DNA of 64,000 nt from Rhinolophus ferrumequinum. Lineage: Eukaryota; Chordata; Mammalia; Chiroptera; Rhinolophidae. Below, piece by piece: positions 46,260 to 64,000 of this stretch (its first letter is position 1; each line of letters begins with the position of its first letter). The stretch is from NCBI RefSeq assembly GCF_004115265.2, contig NC_046303.1, forward strand, positions 1,198,501-1,262,500, given 5' to 3'. The position numbers and the translations under genes are program-made. The notes under the pieces were generated by a model that ran no database searches, was not told the DNA's origin, and saw nothing but the letters and a program-made list of their open reading frames with translations.

Positions 46260-47500
46260 GTACGTCTCCGTCTCTGTTTTCTTAGAGTGTCTGTCTTGAG
46301 ACATGTAAAGTCCAGCTCACTCATTTTAACAGCTGTGTAGTATGTTATCATATGTGTCCCACAGTCACGTGCCCACTGTCATGTGGGTGGACACTTAGTG
46401 ACTTGGGTTTGCCCGCGGTACCCACGCTGCTCAGTGCGTCCATCACAGTGGAGCACCTCGGCACACACCTGGACGTGGGGTGTTGGCAGACTGATAAGCG
46501 CTCATTAGGGGCATAAAGTGCCAGCGTCACAGTCACTGTTCCCTCCGCCTTTGGGAGCTGCTCACCCCGGTCTTTGGAATTGATTGTTGCTGATGAGAAT
46601 TCTGCCTGATCTTTCCTCTTCATTCACCCTCCGACCCCCTTTTTTTGGTAATTTGGTCTTTTACCTATTGTAGTTTTTAAGACTTTCTGTTAATTTCTTA
46701 CGTTCTTCAGTTTCACTTCAAAATACCTCAATGTGGTATTAGTTTTTACCTTTCCTCCTTTATACTTTCGATTGGAGTACGCGTGTATTTCTAAAATTCT
46801 GGAATATTTTTCAGCCTCGTTTCTTTAAACACTGCTTCTCTGACACTGTGCCTATTTTCCTGGGATGGCCCAGCTGTGACTTTTGTGAATTCCTTCTAAT
46901 TTATTATGCCACTTCACGTGGGTTTTTGTTTTTTTCTCTTTTTACTCTGTGCTGGTGTCTGGGTAAATTCACTTGTGCTGTTTCACACTCACTCATTTGC
47001 TCTTTGCTCTGTGAGGCCCAGGGATAGTCCAAGGAAGCCCAGACTTTCTGCTTCCTGAGCTCGCGATCTGAAATCCAAGAGCTACAAAATGTTACGTAGT
47101 GCAGGGTTGGCTTGTTCCCCTTCTGCCTCCGAGCTCTCGGTCCCTGCACTCCTGACACCCATGTTATCATTTTCTTGGAAAGATATGGTCTGCATATGCA
47201 AATGATACTTAGGTAAAACGTGTTTATGTCCATCTACCTGTGCGTGCGTGCGTGTGTGTGTGTGTGTGTGTATGGATAGATTCATCTCTTTACATTGTTT
47301 AAAGTAGGTGATAGCTTTCTATAAACGGTGGTCTGCCTCTTGCTTTCTTCATTTCAAAACATGCCATGGGAGTCGTCCTACCTGAAGTGACCTCCGTCAT
47401 TCCTCCACGGCCACCCCATGTCTTACCGTGACTGCGCCTTACCACTCCCTACTGATGCGCATTTGGCACTGGGGGCAGAGTGTGTGAGTAAGTGCGTCCA
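46260..47500 (-). mobile_element. Decayed antisense L1-like pieces
   Basis: 46260-46590 and 47290-47500 resemble reversed L1ME 3' sequence; 46640-47010 resembles reversed L1 5' sequence (TTCTTTAAACACTGCTTCTC... GTCTGGGTAAATTCAC). The pieces may derive from more than one insertion. Confidence 0.45.
47243..47272. repeat. (CGTG)n(TG)n microsatellite
   Basis: Compound CGTG then TG run in the SUN3-C7orf57 intergenic region. Confidence 0.85.
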
Positions 47501-48574
47501 GCGCTCAGCTGTACTGCGGGCATCAGCGCGTCTGGAGGGCCGTCCAGCCGGAGGCGCTGTTGGGCAGAGAGGGGGTCTGGGAAGTCCCGCCTCTGTCCTC
47601 TGCACAGACCACCATTTGAACGTCCCACTAGGAACTTAGGAGATTGCGCTTCCATTCCCCGACACGATGTCTTATCAAACGGCTTCTCTCTGCCAATCTA
47701 ATAGATCTGTAAATGGTGCCTCAGAGTAGTTTCCTTACGCATTCTGATGAGTGAGTCAGCTTTTTCTTTCACCTGGCTTGAACCCACGTTCTCCTGGGTT
47801 CTGCGTTTTTGTATACCCGTTTCTGTTTCATGTCTTCTTTTGCTTGAAATTTTTTTTTCTGAAATTAGTATCATTTTCAATGTATTTCTTTATGTTTTGT
47901 GTACTAATTTAAAAACCCTTTCAAACTACTGGATAAAAAACAAAATCCATCTTGTGTGGCCCGGTTCCTCGGTGCCCCAGTGTTTCTGGATGGCAGGCTG
48001 ACTCGGAGTGGGGCTTTCCTACTTTCACTGCCATCCCTGCTCCATGCTTCATGGCTCCCCATGGCTCCCCGGCTTCTTACCTGCCGATAGGGACATAAAG
48101 ACCCCCCGTCTCCCTCTGCTTACTGAGATGATGGTCTTGTTTTCCCAACTAGGTTGAAACCCCGAACTGCAACATATTTGTCAAAAAGGAAGTATTTGTC
48201 TTTAAATTATTTTAGATTATCATCAAAAAGAAAACAAAATTTAGAAACCCCTCGGGTTCATGAAACCCTGGTCTGAAGAGTATGGTGCATAATTGACAGG
48301 GGGAAAGATTGGGTCCCAGGTCCCTGGGGTGATGGCTCGGGAATGGGATTGCACCAGGCATCTTAGCTTCTTGGGGTTGGAGTACTGAACAGAATGGATA
48401 AAGCGGAAAGTGAAGATGTGTCCTGGGAGTTTACATAAATCCACTTCAGTCAACCACAGTGTGAACCAGGAGAGAGCAGCAGGCAGTAAAGGGTCGAGGG
48501 CTTTGAATAATGGGAATTTTACCCAAATACATTTTTATCCTCTTCTCAAAATACTCATGAGCAGGAGCTCTCTA

Positions 48575-48715
48575 TATAAAATGTAAGATACTTATTATGT
48601 CTATGTATAATATATATCTATATCTTACAGGTATATATAAGATATGACATATAGAGATATCTATATAGAAATAGGTATATAAGATCTCTATTAATAAGAT
48701 ACATATTTTATCTAA
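48575..48715. repeat. AT-rich low-complexity (TATATC-like) tract
   Basis: Runs of TATATCTATATC-like sequence upstream of SUN3. No coding signal. Confidence 0.8.
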
Positions 48716-50255
48716 ACACCTACAAATAAAACTGAATAAAATTGTGCACAAACTGAGGTTGTCTGTGAGGAAATGTTGGATCCTTCTAAGCACTGAGAGC
48801 TGTTATGTGACAGAAGGACCAGATGTGAGAACGTGTAGGAAATACAGACTGTGAGCTATTCTCATTCCAAATAGATTCTTTTCCTGTCATGTTTTCATTT
48901 GTACTGCACCTTACCTAGAGCTTATTTGAGTTGGCGTCTGCAAACACTTGTAATTTCAGTCACATTCCGAAAGTCAAAATTTCTTCTAAGGAATGGTCAG
49001 TCTTCATTATAACTCAAATTATGATTTCAGTTAGTAAGGAATATTGTCAACTTGGGTGAGTTCTTAACTCTTCTATTAAACCAATTCAGAACTAGAAAAA
49101 GATACTCTTTAGTTGCAACGGCTCCAGTTACTATGATCCACTATTTTTAAAAACAACCTCTGTTGACTGTAACCCCCTAGGCAGAGGGTGCTGTGAATTA
49201 GGTAAGAGAAAGCCCCTTATTCTTGGAAGTGGCCCTGCACACAGTGGAACAAACATTTGATGTTGCAATGTGAAGTCCTGATGCCTATGTGACTGCGCCA
49301 GCTGAAGACCCTCAAAATTCATCACAATTGTGTATGAGAGCTGGCTCGACCCCGGAGTTAGGGTTAATTCCTGTCACCAGTTGTCTTCTCGTCCCCCTTT
49401 CCTGTATCATCCACCTTCTGCTAGATTTCTAAGGCATAAGTCCTGTAATGGAAACACCTTGTTTAAAAACTTGCCAAATGACCATCATTAAAATGTCTTG
49501 ATTTTTTTTTTCCAATTTCCGACAAAAACCCAAAGCTCCTTCCCGTTCTCAGTCGTTGGAACAAGGTTTCTCTGACAGATGTCTATGAGAGCTCCCCTGG
49601 ACTGACGGACACCTGTCAACCTTGGGTCCTCTCTCGGGCCAGGCAGCATGGAGCTTCCCGATGACAAAATGGCCGTGGCTGTCGTGGCGGGTGGCTTCAC
49701 TGAGCAGTGGGGCTGAGAGGTGATGTCCATTCTGGGAGCACGGAGCGCCCTACTTGTGTGGAACCCTAATCTAGCCAGGCCAGAGTTCTTACTAAGACGT
49801 CCAGGGCTGGGACGCTGGACAGTTTCGTAGAAACAGGGCCAAAGGCTTTGGAAGTGCCTCTCAGCTCACACAGCAGAAATGCTCCCGGAAAGGCTAGGTA
49901 TGAGGAGGGATGTTTACAGCACCGTTTTCCTGCTGATGCAGTTGGCAGACTGTCTGCTGACTTTTCCCAGGTACTTGTTATATGCGTCCTCTTTTCAAAA
50001 TGCATTACATAAACGGGAGGCCGACGCGCAAATCTGACTCGTTTTTCTGGATCGCTCTGTGGAAACTCGGGGTGGGGTGAACGGGGCGGGGGCTGAGGAC
50101 TGGACGCCGGCCCCGCCCCCGCCCCGCCACGCCCCCTTCCGAGGCCCCGCTCCAGCGTCCCCGGCGGTTGGCTGGCGGATCCCGTGCTCCGCCCCGGGCC
50201 CCGCTGCGTCGGCAGCCGGAGCCCCAGCCGCGCCCGCCGATTGGCCACCCGGGCC

Positions 50256-50268
50256 GTTGCCCGGCGAC
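50256..50268. promoter_or_regulatory. RFX / X-box-like imperfect palindrome
   Basis: GTTGCC-C-GGCGAC matches the X-box bound by RFX factors (GTNRCC, 0-3 bases, RGYAAC) with one mismatch. It lies about 90-130 bases upstream of the candidate first exon. RFX sites mark many ciliary and spermatogenic genes. Confidence 0.45.
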
Positions 50269-50343
50269 GCGAGTTGCGGTTCCGTGGGTTGTGGTTCGGC
50301 GCCACTCGGGGAGTTTGGGGTTGTCCTCCGCCTCCTGCAGGGT

Positions 50344-50397
50344 GTAGACTTTGGCCTGTGCGCGGCGAGCAGCACCCACAGAGCCCCTCAGGAGCCG
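50344..50397 (+). other. C7orf57: C7orf57 candidate non-coding exon 1 (5' UTR)
   Basis: A CCG|GTGAGC donor at 50397/50398 follows sequence in the CpG island. The 5' edge is not determined by sequence, so the start given is nominal. The next acceptor is CCTCTGTGTAG ending at 50536, which would begin the exon carrying the ATG. Confidence 0.5.
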
Positions 50398-50712
50398 GTG
50401 AGCGGGAGCGGGCGGCCTCGGGGTCGGGGAGGGGCGGGTGCCCCCTGTCACCGGGACGGGGAGGGTCAGTCCCGGGAGGCTGCTCACTGACAGGGTTCTC
50501 CGCTGCGTCCCCGACGGGACTTGTCCCTCTGTGTAGCCTCCCGGCAAGGACGTGGCCCTGCTCGTGCGTGTGCCCCTGCCGTCTGCCGCGTGGAGCTGCG
50601 CGCCCTTCCGGAGTGGGAGACGCCTGCGTCCGTGTGCGTGGAGGAGGACGGGCCTGAGCGGCGCAGCCCGCGGCCGACCCAGCGCCCCGGGAGCCCCTGA
50701 CTCGTGTCCGGC

Positions 50713-63069
<12,357 letters not shown>

Positions 63070-64000
63070 ACCCCGACACCTACACAGAGGGCGCCAGGGT
63101 CGCCGTCTGACGGCTACCTGTGACCCGGCTGGGTTTCAGCTCTCTCTGTGAGGCTCCCGCTGTGCTTGTGAACATAGATTCTTACGCAAGAATTCGTCTT
63201 AGAACAGACTGTCGTCACCGTGGCTTAGATGGTACAAGTGTTGGGTTTGGCTTCTTGCATTTGTCTGGATGTTAAGTCGCTGTACCTCGCTGGCCTGGGA
63301 CGCCCCGGGTCTTAGAAGCAGCCACTGCCTCCCGGTCACCGGCTGGCATCACCCCCTCCTGTGGGCCCCTCCGTGGGTGATATTCCCATTGGAATCCATT
63401 GATTACACTCTTAACCAGAAGAAACTCACAGCCTTTTCTGTGTTTGCTCCTGTAATCTCGGCAGAAAAAAGTTTTCTGTTATGAAAAATCTTTAATTCCA
63501 GAATATTGTGATCTAGTTTATATTAAGAAAAAGATTAATTTATTATGCTTTGAAGTTTTAAACATTTAATATAAAAAACATTGAAGCATTTGCTAGTTTT
63601 AAATTTTCGCTAACTTTTTTTTGCATAGACTGAAATCCATATTAAAGATTTACGTTTCGTCCTTTAAGTAAAAATATGTGAATTTTAATTTTTAATTTAG
63701 TCTTCACAAAATTGTTTAATCATCAGACTGAATTTTCTTGTTTCATAAATTTTGTTACTGTTTATATGTAAGTAAATAGCATTAAAATGTGGTTTTGTAT
63801 TTTGTGCACTTAATTCAATAGTAAAGTAATAATTTTCTGCTGGAATATTTTCAGGAAGCCAAATAAGATCACAGATATTTTAGCATCTTTCCCAGAGTAA
63901 ACTTATCATGCCTTTGCTCACCTAAAATATAGAAGTTTTAAGTTAGTTCTTTAAATGAGATACTTAATTGAGCACATGTCTCTATGTTGTTTGATCAGAC
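63070..64000. other. C7orf57 3' UTR and flank
   Basis: Strongly AT-rich after about 63400. No further gene; UPP1, the next human gene, would lie beyond the window. Confidence 0.5.
63641..63646 (+). terminator. Candidate C7orf57 poly(A) signal
   Basis: ATTAAA about 570 bases after the stop, followed by T-rich sequence (TTTACGTTTCGTCC). The hexamer at 63065-63070 overlaps the stop and is a less likely site. Confidence 0.35.

Larger units (their letters stand above)
45760..50040. other. SUN3-C7orf57 intergenic region
   Basis: No coding exon recognised. It holds decayed L1 pieces, a TG microsatellite and an AT-rich tract. A SUN3 5' non-coding exon and promoter must lie somewhere here or just upstream of 45692, but none stands out. 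Confidence 0.5.

Noticed and set aside
50005-50547. 180-codon minus-strand frames over the C7orf57 CpG island
   Set aside because: Low-complexity Arg/Pro/Gly frames typical of GC-rich promoters; no evidence for an antisense protein.

Overview
The window is mammalian nuclear DNA: split genes with GT-AG introns, CpG-island promoters, L1 LINEs, MIR SINEs and LTR fossils. A tRNA-derived SINE at about 27609-27911 resembles the VES-type SINEs I remember from horseshoe and leaf-nosed bats. With a mariner remnant at about 10071-10320, this suggests a rhinolophoid bat (Rhinolophus or Hipposideros), but the species call rests on memory, not on a search.

Three protein-coding genes could be rebuilt exon by exon, with every splice phase checked. 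Their order matches the human 7p12.3 order HUS1 - SUN3 - C7orf57. HUS1 (minus, coding 20084 to 11460, 8 exons, 280 aa) is a subunit of the 9-1-1 DNA-damage clamp. SUN3 (minus, coding 45692 to 24471, 10 coding exons, 361 aa) is a testis-type SUN-domain protein of the nuclear envelope. C7orf57 (plus, coding 50713 to 63069, 8 coding exons including a 15-base micro-exon, 295 aa) is an uncharacterised conserved protein. HUS1 and SUN3 lie head-to-tail about 4.4 kb apart. C7orf57 is divergent from SUN3, with about 5 kb between the SUN3 start codon and the C7orf57 CpG island.

Layout: 1-7090 is GC-rich and CA-rich sequence with no gene I recognise; 7090-11460 is the likely HUS1 3' UTR and flank, with two candidate poly(A) signals; 11460-20084 is HUS1 under a CpG island (about 19600-20360). 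20360-24470 is intergenic, with an LTR fossil and a long antisense L1. 24471-45692 is SUN3, whose introns carry most of the repeats: a 31-bp GC-rich minisatellite, a GGT/GAT array, several L1 copies, the SINE, an MLT1 LTR and a palindromic MITE. 45700-50050 is intergenic with old L1 pieces. 50050-51200 is the C7orf57 CpG island, with an RFX/X-box-like site. 51200-63070 is C7orf57, followed by AT-rich 3' flank to the end.

The genes do not form a pathway. No wholly new system was found. The observations most worth checking are the C7orf57 micro-exon, a repeated PD[WY] motif in C7orf57, the X-box-like site in its promoter, the 31-bp minisatellite beside a SUN3 exon, and an L1 remnant ending within about 35 bp of a SUN3 exon.
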